The position numbers and the translations under genes are program-made. The notes beneath the pieces are model-generated. The model ran no database searches, was not told where the DNA came from, and saw nothing but the letters and a program-made list of their open reading frames with translations. From Acidimicrobiaceae bacterium (GTDB lineage: Bacteria > Actinomycetota > Acidimicrobiia > Acidimicrobiales > Bog-793), in NCBI GenBank assembly GCA_027459565.1, contig DAIDIA010000120.1:1-15857 (forward strand): a stretch of DNA of 15,857 bases, given 5' to 3'. Every line of letters starts with the position of its first letter. The first letter of the stretch is position 1. Shown here in pieces: positions 1 through 6,853 of the stretch.

Positions 1-2505
1 GAGCGCATGATTCTCTTGTCTCCCACGGCTCATTGCGACATAGAGCTGTGGGGCGGCCATCTGCTCATCGACGATGACAACTGCACGGTCCGTGGTCATC
101 CCCTGTGCCTTGTGGATCGTGAGCGCGTACCCGAGCGCGACGTGGTCTCTGACGTAGTCAGCGGGAAGGATGACCGTGCTCGTGGATCTGTTGATGTTCG
201 ATCCACTACGCAGCGACTCCACACGGAGTGAGCCGTCTTCGCCATAGTCCATGACACGCCACCGGTCGCCATTTCGCACGAAGTCATCTGGGTTCGGACA
301 CAGCAGCCGTTCGTTTCGCAGCGTGACGATCTCGTCGCCGATCCCGATGGTTCCCGACTGGGCCTGTACTCCGAGTTGGCTGACCTCACCGCGTGCGATG
401 CGATCCGCGCGACATCGTAGGGCAAGTTCGCGTGCAGTCTCGTTGTCACCGGCCATGACGACGATCGATGCGCCCTCGTCGCGTGCACTTCGCCAGTGTC
501 GGAATGCCGCGTCGAGCATCTGTTCCCGACTGCCATCTTCGATCCGGCCGTGGCGGAGATAGACAGGGAGGATGTGATGGTCCCGTGCACGAAGGCGAAG
601 TGATGCCGCTGCCTCCCAGGCGTGGTTAAAGCGATGGATCGTCTCAAGCTCGTTGCCACCATGATCACCAACGAGCGTGCGAAAGACTCCTCCGGGCCCG
701 ACAGCTCCGAGCTGGTGGGGATCACCGGCGAGGACAAGCTTGGCGCTTGCTCTTCGCACCACCTCGACAAGACGTGCGAGATCGTCGGTGCGTGCCATGC
801 CCGCCTCGTCGAGGATCACCACGCAGCGATGATCGAGGGATGGACCGTCTCGCCCTGTCAATGATTGGTGGTTGATCTCCAGCAGGAACTTCGCAAGGGT
901 CTCTGCACGCAGTCCCGCCTCCTCGGACAGCACTGATGCCGCCATCGCGGAGGGCGCGAGACCAAGCGTCTGATACCCAGCCATCTCCCAGGAAGCCCGC
1001 GCGGTGTTCAGCGCCCGGGACTTGCCAGCTCCAGCCGGACCGACGAGGATCGCCACCTGTTCACCTCCGGTGAGAAGACCCCGGACTGCCCTTCGCTGGT
1101 CCTCACCGAGGGACGAGGTGTTCAGCATTCGTTCGACACTGTCACCATCGACGACGCCGACACCGGCGTCTTGTCCCTTGGCGACCGCCTCGAGGATGGC
1201 TGCCTCGCGTTGGAGGGTGACCTTGGTCGAAAAGCGTGTTGCTCCATGGCGCTCGATCGCTGACATGCCGTCTTTACGGCGAAGTGATGCGGGAGGGACG
1301 GCTGGCAACGGAGCAGCGAGGGAGACGACCCGTGGATCACGGAGGACTTTTGTCGCGAGTGATTCGATTCGGGCCTTCATCGAGTTTGCGTCATTCGCGC
1401 TCACAATCGTCGTAAGCACTTCGACAGCGTCCGCGCGGCCAAAGGTCGCGGAGACATCCTGGAGGCAGGCAATTGCCTCAGTGATGAGTCCGGCGTCTGG
1501 TGCTCGACTGGCGATCCGCTGGTTGACGACATTCATCACCTTGCCGGTGACCTCACCGAGCCAGGTTGACGGGTCATGGCCGAAGGCAATCGCCTCTTGC
1601 CTCCATCGTTCACGGAGTTCACCTGTCGAGGTGTCCGCGTCGACCTTGGGAGTTCTGGTGCGATAGGCGGCGAGCTGGAAGATGTCGGCACGCTCATTTG
1701 GCGTCATTGACCGTCCGAGATCTGCCTCGCCCTCAGCGATCAGTTCATCGGCCCATTGCTTGAGCTCTTTGCGCCGCGCTGACCACGCGTCCGCGAGACC
1801 AACCGGCACGCCCTTGATCTCGGCGATGCCGTTGTCGTCCACCTTTGTCCACGAGAGTCCAAGACGCGTCGTGAGCTCCGCGCGAAGAGCTGCTTTGTAC
1901 AACATGCCGGCGGCCTTCTGGTGGGTAAACAGTTCGCGTGCATCGATCGCAAGCCACTTGCCGTCACTGGCGCGCACCTTGTTGGCAACAAGCAGGTGGG
2001 TGTGCAGCTGTGGGTCAGCAGCCCGTGAGGTGCGGTGCACGAACACAGCTCCGACAAAGCCGTCGGTGTCGACCTGGAGGACGCCATTGTGACCACGGCG
2101 GGTAAAGGAGGCATGGTCATCCAAGAAGCCCATCGCCACCTCGACAGCCGCCTCATGGGCGTCTTGCACCACGACAGAGATCTTCTCATCAGCAACTGCC
2201 CAGAGCACACTGACGGTCTTCGGAGGCGAGAAGGTCATCGCGAATCCCGCGATCACATGGTCATCACCGGGTGCAAACGATCTTCCAAGTGCTGTGCCAT
2301 CGCGGGGATCGCTGCCATGGCCAAAGAGACGTTCGAGCGCCTCAGCACTCATCGCCAACTCACTCAGTCCAAGTGCCTCTGCTCCTCGTCCGACAAAGCG
2401 TCCGGGACGATCATCGGCACTCGCGTAGTAGTCCTCGCGTCCGCTCGCGACCTCTCTCGCGTAGTAACTCCACGAAGAGGGAGACATCTTCACGAAGCTC
2501 ATCAT
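1..2505 (-). CDS. MobF (TrwC/TraA-like) conjugative relaxase-helicase, C-terminus beyond the left edge
   Basis: The protein would nick oriT, attach to the 5' end of the transferred strand through a tyrosine and unwind the plasmid or element DNA during conjugation. The minus-strand frame is open for all 835 codons. Paired tyrosines lie at residues 14/15 and 26/27, where MobF enzymes carry their catalytic pair. A conserved FSPPKTVSVLW stretch is at about 92-102, and the three-histidine metal site is seen as H157 plus DPQLHTH (H168, H170). The RecD-like helicase half has Walker A GPAGAGKS (489-496), Walker B DEAG (566-569) and late motifs TIHKAQG and SRGR near the cut end. The start is one of two adjacent ATGs (2505 or 2502); no good Shine-Dalgarno precedes them. 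The rest of the helicase and any C-terminal domain are missing only because the window ends. Confidence 0.95.
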   Translation of the reverse strand, partial: MMSFVKMSPSSWSYYAREVASGREDYYASADDRPGRFVGRGAEALGLSELAMSAEALERLFGHGSDPRDGTALGRSFAPGDDHVIAGFAMTFSPPKTVSVLWAVADEKISVVVQDAHEAAVEVAMGFLDDHASFTRRGHNGVLQVDTDGFVGAVFVHRTSRAADPQLHTHLLVANKVRASDGKWLAIDARELFTHQKAAGMLYKAALRAELTTRLGLSWTKVDDNGIAEIKGVPVGLADAWSARRKELKQWADELIAEGEADLGRSMTPNERADIFQLAAYRTRTPKVDADTSTGELRERWRQEAIAFGHDPSTWLGEVTGKVMNVVNQRIASRAPDAGLITEAIACLQDVSATFGRADAVEVLTTIVSANDANSMKARIESLATKVLRDPRVVSLAAPLPAVPPASLRRKDGMSAIERHGATRFSTKVTLQREAAILEAVAKGQDAGVGVVDGDSVERMLNTSSLGEDQRRAVRGLLTGGEQVAILVGPAGAGKSRALNTARASWEMAGYQTLGLAPSAMAASVLSEEAGLRAETLAKFLLEINHQSLTGRDGPSLDHRCVVILDEAGMARTDDLARLVEVVRRASAKLVLAGDPHQLGAVGPGGVFRTLVGDHGGNELETIHRFNHAWEAAASLRLRARDHHILPVYLRHGRIEDGSREQMLDAAFRHWRSARDEGASIVVMAGDNETARELALRCRADRIARGEVSQLGVQAQSGTIGIGDEIVTLRNERLLCPNPDDFVRNGDRWRVMDYGEDGSLRVESLRSGSNINRSTSTVILPADYVRDHVALGYALTIHKAQGMTTDRAVVIVDEQMAAPQLYVAMSRGRQENHAL

Positions 2506-2903
2506 GAGCGGAAGAACTCGCTTCGCGAGATGAGCATCAACGATGATGCAGAGGTGTCCAACACATCTCCATCTATGACACAAGACAAAAGACCTGTACA
2601 GGGATAGTTTCTGAACGGTAAAGCATGGTTAACAGTGGCTGATACAGAGTAGATGAACATGAGAAAAGGAGGCGAGTTGGAGATCAGTCGCGCGCGAATG
2701 TCGTAGACGCGGGCAAGCAAATATCCGGAAGCGAAACCTGTAGCTATCGCCAGGAGTGGTGGGGGAGTGACCGAGACGACTGAGCCACACTGTTGAGCGG
2801 TCACCGATTGCATGGAAGGTCGCTTGGACAGATACTCGTGAGTGCGACCAGCTCTGAGCGACATCCTGAGCTTGGATAGTCCGTCGATGCCTACGTTTGT
2901 CAC
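2502..2903 (-). CDS. Possible small protein overlapping the relaxase start (133 aa, unrecognised)
   Basis: This minus-strand frame opens with GTG at 2903, and its stop TGA overlaps the relaxase ATG in an ATGA arrangement, which is typical of translationally coupled genes. A moderately hydrophobic stretch lies at about residues 48-66 and another near 78-90. I do not recognise any family, there is no convincing Shine-Dalgarno, and codon use is not clearly biased. It could be a chance open frame in the relaxase leader. If it is not a gene, 2506-2903 is a gene-free leader that could carry oriT, which often lies near the relaxase gene; I see no clear nic site. Confidence 0.25.
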   Translation of the reverse strand: MTNVGIDGLSKLRMSLRAGRTHEYLSKRPSMQSVTAQQCGSVVSVTPPPLLAIATGFASGYLLARVYDIRARLISNSPPFLMFIYSVSATVNHALPFRNYPCTGLLSCVIDGDVLDTSASSLMLISRSEFFRS

Positions 2904-3306
2904 GTGGCGGAGGACAGGCTTCGCCTCTGGGCTGAACGACTCGCCGTGGCAATGAACTGGCGTAGGTGGAGAGATCGGGGCCTACGATCAAGACCTGCTT
3001 GCCGTAGCGCGAGAGTACGAGAAGATTCCGTTAGCTGCAGCCAAATGGTCGCTTCGTCGAGCGATCGCCAAGTGGTTAGATGCGGTTGCGCGGTCTGGAT
3101 CGGTTGAGGTTCTCTTGATCCACCCCGAGCGCGGGATACTGACCCTGACAAATGTCACGTGCGCCAGTATCAAGTTCAGATCTGTTTCCACGATGAGTGC
3201 CGCATCACAACGCATCGATCTCGTCTCTGAGCAAAAAAGAGGTCCTATGGCATTAATCGTCCTCTCCTCGCCATCTCCTCGCAATCCAAATGCAATAGGC
3301 ATCTGA
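2904..3306 (+). pseudogene. Frameshifted ORF of unknown function
   Basis: One frame starting at GTG 2904 gives a charged, amphipathic N-terminus (VAEDRLRLWAERLAVAMNW...). It loses its apparent coding character near a run of four G residues at about 2970-2975. The next frame then continues with DQDLLAVAREYEKIPLAAAK and runs to a TGA at 3304-3306. Removing one G from the run joins the two halves into a single protein of about 133 residues. Inference: this is a gene broken by a one-base insertion, or the assembly carries a homopolymer error. The last 45 or so residues look less protein-like. No family is recognised. It is divergent from the relaxase. Confidence 0.35.
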
Positions 3307-3417
3307 TCTCGCTCACTGGTGATCTCTGCAATATGTTCTCTTTGCGCAGGTCACAGTACCAGCTTCAAAAGTTTACGCGTCCGCGTCCGCGGAGAGGCCT
3401 TTGAGCAGCCGCTCCAG

Positions 3418-3509
3418 AAAATCGAGCTTAAAAGGAGGCTCTCGGGAGGTGAATACGAAAAATCGAGCTTAAAAGGAGGTTGATTTCGAAAATGGAGCTC
3501 AGTTGGGAG
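3418..3509. repeat. Iteron-like direct repeats (two perfect 21-bp copies plus one degenerate copy)
   Basis: A 21-bp unit beginning AAAATCGAGCTTAAAA and ending GGAGG occurs perfectly at 3418-3438 and 3459-3479, and a degenerate version lies at 3489-3509. Start-to-start distances are 41 and 30 bp, close to four and three helical turns. An AGTTGGGAG pair is nested within and just after the last copy. Such phased repeats are typical of binding sites for replication initiators, Xis proteins or conjugation regulators. They sit just upstream of the excisionase-type gene. Which protein binds is unknown. Confidence 0.6.
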
Positions 3510-3575
3510 CTTAGTTGGGAGGTCGATATCGCACACTAATGGTGAAACGCGCTACTCACGATGAAAGGTGTCACC

Positions 3576-3785
3576 ATGAAAGAACAGAGCGGCCAGACGA
3601 AGTTTCCCGAACTCATCGACATTGCAACGCTCGCCGATCTCCTCGGAGTCAATCAACGCTATGTCCGGAGGATGGTCGCTGAGAGGCGAGTACCGATGAT
3701 AAAGGTGGGTCATCTCGTCCGTTTCGATCTCGCGGACATCCGTGAATGGGTCGAGGCACAACGCCAGTCAGTAAACGCAAAGTAA
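3576..3785 (+). CDS. Excisionase-type helix-turn-helix DNA-binding protein (Xis/HTH_17, 69 aa)
   Basis: This is a small DNA-binding protein of the MerR-like winged-helix HTH_17 excisionase family, which helps integrase excise integrated elements or acts as a transcriptional regulator. Residues about 15-61 fit the family pattern: IATLADLLGVNQRYVRRMVA forms the helix-turn-helix, followed by a short wing with VGHLVRFDLADIREWV. The chosen ATG at 3576 has AAAGGTG about six bases upstream. An earlier in-frame ATG at 3561 has no ribosome site. Normally an integrase gene lies close by, but here the next 650 bp hold only decayed sequence. The phased repeats immediately upstream may be its binding sites. 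Family assignment is firm; the excision role is inferred. Confidence 0.8.
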   Translation: MKEQSGQTKFPELIDIATLADLLGVNQRYVRRMVAERRVPMIKVGHLVRFDLADIREWVEAQRQSVNAK

Positions 3786-3965
3786 CAACCAGGCCTTTGG
3801 AGCTGACCTGTCGGCGGAGGCGAAATGAATAGGTTGCCCCAATGACCGAGACGGTGGTAGGCGTACTCGGTGATCGTTCTGAACGCGTATCGATTTTTGC
3901 AGGATCGACGCATTTTCACTCGGCCGCTGAACACGTCGGCCTATTTCCTGTCGAGAAGCGCGAGG

Positions 3966-4100
3966 AACTGAGCCGGGGGAGAGAACGGTTACGTCTGCGA
4001 TCATTGCCTGTCGTAGATGCGGATCACCCGACACAAGGAAGTCGGCATTTCCAGCGCGTGCGAGAGCAACTGGTGTCTTGACCGGACCCGTTTGCGCTTT
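3966..4100 (-). pseudogene. Remnant of a PIN-domain (VapC-like) ribonuclease toxin gene
   Basis: The minus-strand frame just after a stop at 4103-4101 reads PVALARAGNADFLVSGDP, then HLRQAMIADVTVLSPGSV. This resembles the C-terminal part of PIN-domain toxins, which usually read as A-L-A...A-D-(Y/F)-L-V-(S/T)-G-D-x-x-L followed by a strand and a LSP-type turn. The aspartate in SGD is a conserved acidic position of the family. The N-terminal half with the first catalytic aspartates is missing, and the frame runs on downstream into unrelated sequence. It is therefore a fragment, probably of a former vapBC-type locus. The similarity is from memory of the family pattern. Confidence 0.5.
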
Positions 4101-4405
4101 TTAACAGTTACCGGTTGTGCAGGTGAATGGCACGCATATCGCCGAATCGGTCGCGCCCGTAAGCGCATTTCGAAGCTCGCGAGCGTGTCGTTCTGTACAG
4201 ACACGCTGCCGGCATTCAAGAGCAAGTTCGTTTGGCCGAAACAGACCTACTCCTCGGACACCAGAATCGGCACTTCGGTCCTGCGGACCTCCCGTCATCG
4301 CAGGGATGCTGATGGCGGCAGTTGGGGCTGCCGCTTGCCTCGCTATCACGCTTGAATAGCAAGTAACTATGCCAGCACCGCATCGGTATGGGAGCCGGCG
4401 CCGTC

Positions 4406-4423
4406 ATGGGTCCGAGGACCCAT
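4406..4423. repeat. Short inverted repeat (8-bp arms, 2-base centre)
   Basis: ATGGGTCC and GGACCCAT flank a GA centre, giving an almost perfect 18-bp palindrome just downstream of the broken ChrB C-terminal gene. It could be a protein binding site or a recombination scar at the edge of the GC-rich cassette. There is no T-tract, so it is not an obvious terminator. Confidence 0.5.
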
Positions 4424-4430
4424 ACATCAG

Positions 4431-4878
4431 TCAGTGGTTAATTGTCTTGTCCAGAGAGGCTTGCCGCACCTCGGCTTCGCAGAACGCGTACAACGCGCGA
4501 ACATCGGCTCCTTGAGTTCGAGCACGCGCTCGTCGGGCAGGCCGAGTTCGGCGAAACCACTCGCGACGGCGGCGACGCCCGGTCCCTCGGCAACACCCGT
4601 CTTCTGATCCGCCGAGCAGACGATCTCGGTGAGCCGGAAGAGCGCCGGGTCGTCCAAGTGGTAGGCGGCGATGATCGCATCGAAGCCCGTGCGCCCCTCA
4701 CCCAGCCCGAGCGCCGCGCCGGGAACATGGAAGGGGTGGCGTCCCGAGCCTCGCCCTCGGCGAGGACTTCGTCGCCGGGGACGAAGAAAAACGTCGCCTC
4801 TTCGTCCACGAAGCGACGGATCAGCCAGGCGGACGCGACGCGATCGATCCGGATGCGTTCACGGGTGATCCATCTCAT
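4431..4878 (-). pseudogene. ChrB C-terminal (chromate resistance) domain protein, broken by two frameshifts
   Basis: The start ATG at 4878 has a perfect AAGGAGGT five bases upstream, and the N-terminus (RIDRVASAWLIRRFVDEEA) is a classic opening of the Chrome_Resist/ChrB C-terminal domain. The conserved order then continues across three frames: DEVLAEGEARDATP, then FHVPGAALGLGEG...DDPALFRLTEIV...ELGLPDERVLELKEPMF, then ALYAFCEAEVRQ, ending at TGA 4433-4431. Both joints need one extra base: near the CCCC run at about 4748-4752, and just after the EPMF codons at about 4498-4505. ChrB proteins are involved in chromate resistance, as regulator or in processing. The reading as a recently broken gene is inference; two assembly errors would give the same picture. 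Confidence 0.8.
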
Positions 4879-4908
4879 CCCCGACCTCCTTGACCCGAAA
4901 TGATGGCC

Positions 4909-4952
4909 GCTACGCAGTTGTTCGTAGCTGAAGCTACATCGTAAGCTGTAGC
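4909..4952. promoter_or_regulatory. Twin 20-bp dyads between the divergent chrB-like genes (candidate operators)
   Basis: The 75-bp gap between the two divergent starts contains two copies of GCTAC-N10-GTAGC, at 4909-4928 and 4933-4952. In each copy the arms extend to six pairs (GCTACG/CGTAGC and GCTACA/TGTAGC). The copies start 24 bp apart, and the second ends one base before the GTG start at 4954. Such repeated dyads in a shared divergent promoter are typical operators; the natural candidate ligand-sensing binder is the ChrB N-terminal-like protein encoded next door. The binding partner is inferred. Confidence 0.65.
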
Positions 4953-4953
4953 A

Positions 4954-5487
4954 GTGCAGCCAACCTGGCGGGTCCTGAGCTATCGCATCGCAGCGGAGGG
5001 TTCACGGCATCGCGTCGCCATCTGGCGCGAGCTACGCAGAGTCGGAGCGGTCTCGTTGCAGGCTGCGACGTGGGCCGTGCCGGTGGGCCAGGGATTCGAC
5101 GAGGCGGTGGCGCGCGCGGTCGAGCTCGTCGAGCGGGCCGAGGGGACGGCCTTCATATTCGACGTCATCCCGAACGAAGCCACGGCCCGCCAGCTGGAGT
5201 CGATGTTCGCCGCAGAGCGGGAGGAGGAGTGGTCCGAGTTCCTCACCGAGTGCGACAAGGCCGACGCCGAGATCGCCGAATGGACGAGGAGGGAGAAGTA
5301 CACGCTCGCTCAGCTGGACGAAGAAGAGCACAACCACGAACGGCTCCGCCGCTGGTTCCGCGACCTGCGGGCGAAGGATCTCTTCGGCGCGCCATCCTCG
5401 GCCGAGGCCGAGCGGCGCCTGAAGGAGAGCGAGGCCACCCTCGAGCAGTACGCGGAACGCGTCTACGTCGCTCGCCAGTCCCCATGA
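4954..5487 (+). CDS. ChrB N-terminal-domain-like regulator (177 aa)
   Basis: The N-terminal 70 or so residues (WRVLSYRIAAEGSRHRVAIW, then RELRRVGAV, a run ending in ATWAVP and a FIFDVIP strand) match the ChrB N-terminal domain pattern, which is related to PaaX-type winged-helix regulators. The C-terminal half (about 80-170) is highly charged and probably helical or coiled coil. Full-length ChrB joins this domain to the C-terminal domain; here the two halves are separate divergent genes. GTG 4954 is the first start in frame, fits the conserved W-x-V-L-S-Y opening and has no Shine-Dalgarno; a TAAGCT at 4942-4947 could serve as a -10 box, which would make the transcript leaderless. It is followed 100 bp later by the exchanger-like gene in the same direction. 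Regulation of that gene or of itself is inferred. Confidence 0.75.
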   Translation: MQPTWRVLSYRIAAEGSRHRVAIWRELRRVGAVSLQAATWAVPVGQGFDEAVARAVELVERAEGTAFIFDVIPNEATARQLESMFAAEREEEWSEFLTECDKADAEIAEWTRREKYTLAQLDEEEHNHERLRRWFRDLRAKDLFGAPSSAEAERRLKESEATLEQYAERVYVARQSP

Positions 5488-5587
5488 TGGCGACCATCGC
5501 TCGAGACCCCAGGGCTCGACCTGCAGGGTTCGGCCGCCCGTCCCGCCAATTCCCCTCCCGGAGAGGCACCTCGAAAGGATCGTTGAG

Positions 5588-6529
5588 ATGTCCGCACCGC
5601 TAGCAGTCGGAGAGTTCGTCGGCGGGGCGATCCTCGTCGTCGCCTCGACCGAGGCGCTCGTCAAGGGACTCGTCGGCGTATCACGGGCACTTCGGATCGC
5701 GCCTTTCGTCGCGAGCGCCGTGCTCTCCGGTCTCGAAGCAGAAAACGTCGCAGTCGGCCTCGCCGCCGGCCACGACCACGTCGCCGAGATCGCTCTCGGC
5801 ACCGTCTACGGCGGGGTGATCTTCATCCTCACGACCGCCGTCGGCCTCGGAGCGCTCATCGCCCCGCTCCACGTGCGCATCCCGCGCAGCTTGCCGTTGC
5901 TGATGGTCGGGGCCGTCGCGCTTTCCGGGCTACCGCTCGTCGCGTCGCCGACCCCGCGATTCACCGGCGTTGTCTTGCTGCTCGGCTTTTTCGGCGCGAT
6001 CGCCTGGCTCGTCTCGGCCTCCCGCTCGCGAGAGCTGCTCGGTCTGAAGGAAGGGCCCCCCGAAGGTCGACACGCGACCGCCAATGCCGTGGTCTTCGCG
6101 CTGTTCGGCATCGCGGTGATCACCCTCGGCGGCGGCCTCGTCGCCCATGGGGCGAGTGGCCTCGTCTCCTCCCTCGGTGTGCCGGCTGCGCTCATCGGGA
6201 TGGTGGTGACGCCCGCGGTGATCGAGAGCGAGGAGGTGATCCGTCAGGCGGTGCCGGCGAAGATGGGGCGCCCCGACATCGCCGCGGGGAATCTCGTCGG
6301 GACGGTCCTCTACTTCACGCTGTTCAACCTCGGTCTGATCGCGTTGATCACACCGGTCGCGGTGTCCCACGCGACCCGCGTGCTCGACTTCCCGTTCGCC
6401 GTTGGCACGGCGCTCGTGGTGGCGGCGCTATTGCTCCGCGGCAGGGTGACGCGCCTCGGCGGGCTGCTGTTGATCTCGCTCGAGGCCCTGTTCGTTGTCC
6501 TTCAGCTCGCCTCCGTCGGGAAGCTGTGA
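5588..6529 (+). CDS. Divergent Na+/Ca2+ exchanger (CaCA) family membrane protein (313 aa)
   Basis: The protein is almost wholly hydrophobic, with nine or ten probable membrane helices, and has the two-repeat layout of cation/Ca2+ exchangers. The first repeat region (FVASAVLSGLEAENVAVGLAAG region, about 38-60) and the second (MVVTPAVIESEEVIRQAV... then DIAAGNLVGTVLYFTLFNLG, about 205-250) occupy the alpha-repeat positions. The usual GTSLPE signature is altered in both, although acidic residues remain. Such proteins normally exchange Ca2+ for Na+ or H+ across the cytoplasmic membrane. Start ATG 5588 has AAAGGA eight bases upstream. Strong GC-rich third-base use sets it and the ChrB genes apart from both sides. 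Given the neighbouring chrB-like genes, a role in oxyanion or metal stress is possible, but not shown. Confidence 0.75.
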   Translation: MSAPLAVGEFVGGAILVVASTEALVKGLVGVSRALRIAPFVASAVLSGLEAENVAVGLAAGHDHVAEIALGTVYGGVIFILTTAVGLGALIAPLHVRIPRSLPLLMVGAVALSGLPLVASPTPRFTGVVLLLGFFGAIAWLVSASRSRELLGLKEGPPEGRHATANAVVFALFGIAVITLGGGLVAHGASGLVSSLGVPAALIGMVVTPAVIESEEVIRQAVPAKMGRPDIAAGNLVGTVLYFTLFNLGLIALITPVAVSHATRVLDFPFAVGTALVVAALLLRGRVTRLGGLLLISLEALFVVLQLASVGKL

Positions 6530-6832
6530 CCGAGAGCGATCCGGGTTTCAGCTCGCAACCGACGTCGCCTGCTGATCCATCGCCGCCCGCGGCTCGCCGA
6601 GTTCCGACAGGAGAATCCTCGTCGGTCTCTCCATCAGGAAAAGTCGCGACACGGAATCTCGCACCGATTCCCGCATCGCTCTAGAGGCGCGACTCGCCCC
6701 GAACGCCGGATCGGGTTGCCAAGTATGTCCGCCTATCCGCGCAGCCTATTAGCAGATGGCCGTAGAAAACCCTAGGTCTCATTTGGGCCAGGAGCGAGAG
6801 GAGAAGCTTCCCTGGGCGTAAGCACGATGACT
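6530..6832. other. Intergenic region without a gene
   Basis: No coding frame of note is seen on either strand. Base composition falls from the GC-rich cassette to the more moderate level of the toxin-antitoxin operon, so a cassette boundary probably lies here. No terminator with a T-tract is visible after the exchanger-like gene. Confidence 0.6.
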
Positions 6833-6850
6833 GCTATCTGTTAGGATAGC
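6833..6850 (+). promoter_or_regulatory. Dyad operator/promoter of the toxin-antitoxin operon
   Basis: GCTATC and GATAGC arms (6 bp, perfect) flank TGTTAG and end three bases before the ATG of the HTH gene. TAGGAT (6842-6847) inside the dyad resembles a -10 box, which would put transcription initiation at or next to the ATG, i.e. a leaderless mRNA. No Shine-Dalgarno is present. Autorepression by the HTH antitoxin is the expected mode for such loci and is inferred. Confidence 0.55.
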
Positions 6851-6853
6851 AAC

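Larger units (their letters stand above)
3786..4430. other. Decayed region without an intact gene
   Basis: No frame in this 645-bp stretch looks like a complete gene on either strand. It contains a remnant of a PIN-domain gene on the minus strand (3966-4100) and a short inverted repeat (4406-4423), listed separately. The longest plus-strand frames (about 80-110 codons) have no recognisable motifs and no ribosome sites. The stretch occupies the place next to the excisionase-type gene where an integrase would be expected. Confidence 0.6.

Noticed and set aside
96..770. Minus-strand frame of 224 codons, and plus-strand frames such as 1004-1666
   Set aside because: All lie within the relaxase-helicase gene, whose own frame carries the full set of conserved motifs.
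3493..3540. Fifteen-codon leader peptide with a repeated ELSW before the xis-like gene
   Set aside because: The nearest GGAGG is about 12 bases from the ATG and the peptide simply translates the direct repeats; no attenuator follows.
4017..4355. Plus-strand frame of 112 codons
   Set aside because: No recognisable motif or ribosome site, and it overlaps the PIN-like remnant on the other strand.
4431..4878. Programmed frameshifting in the ChrB C-terminal gene
   Set aside because: Neither joint has a canonical slippery heptamer, and two shifts in one short gene would be exceptional; simple mutation or sequence error is more likely.
5032..5802. Minus-strand frame of 256 codons
   Set aside because: It is the antisense shadow of the GC-rich ChrB-N and exchanger-like genes, with low-complexity composition.
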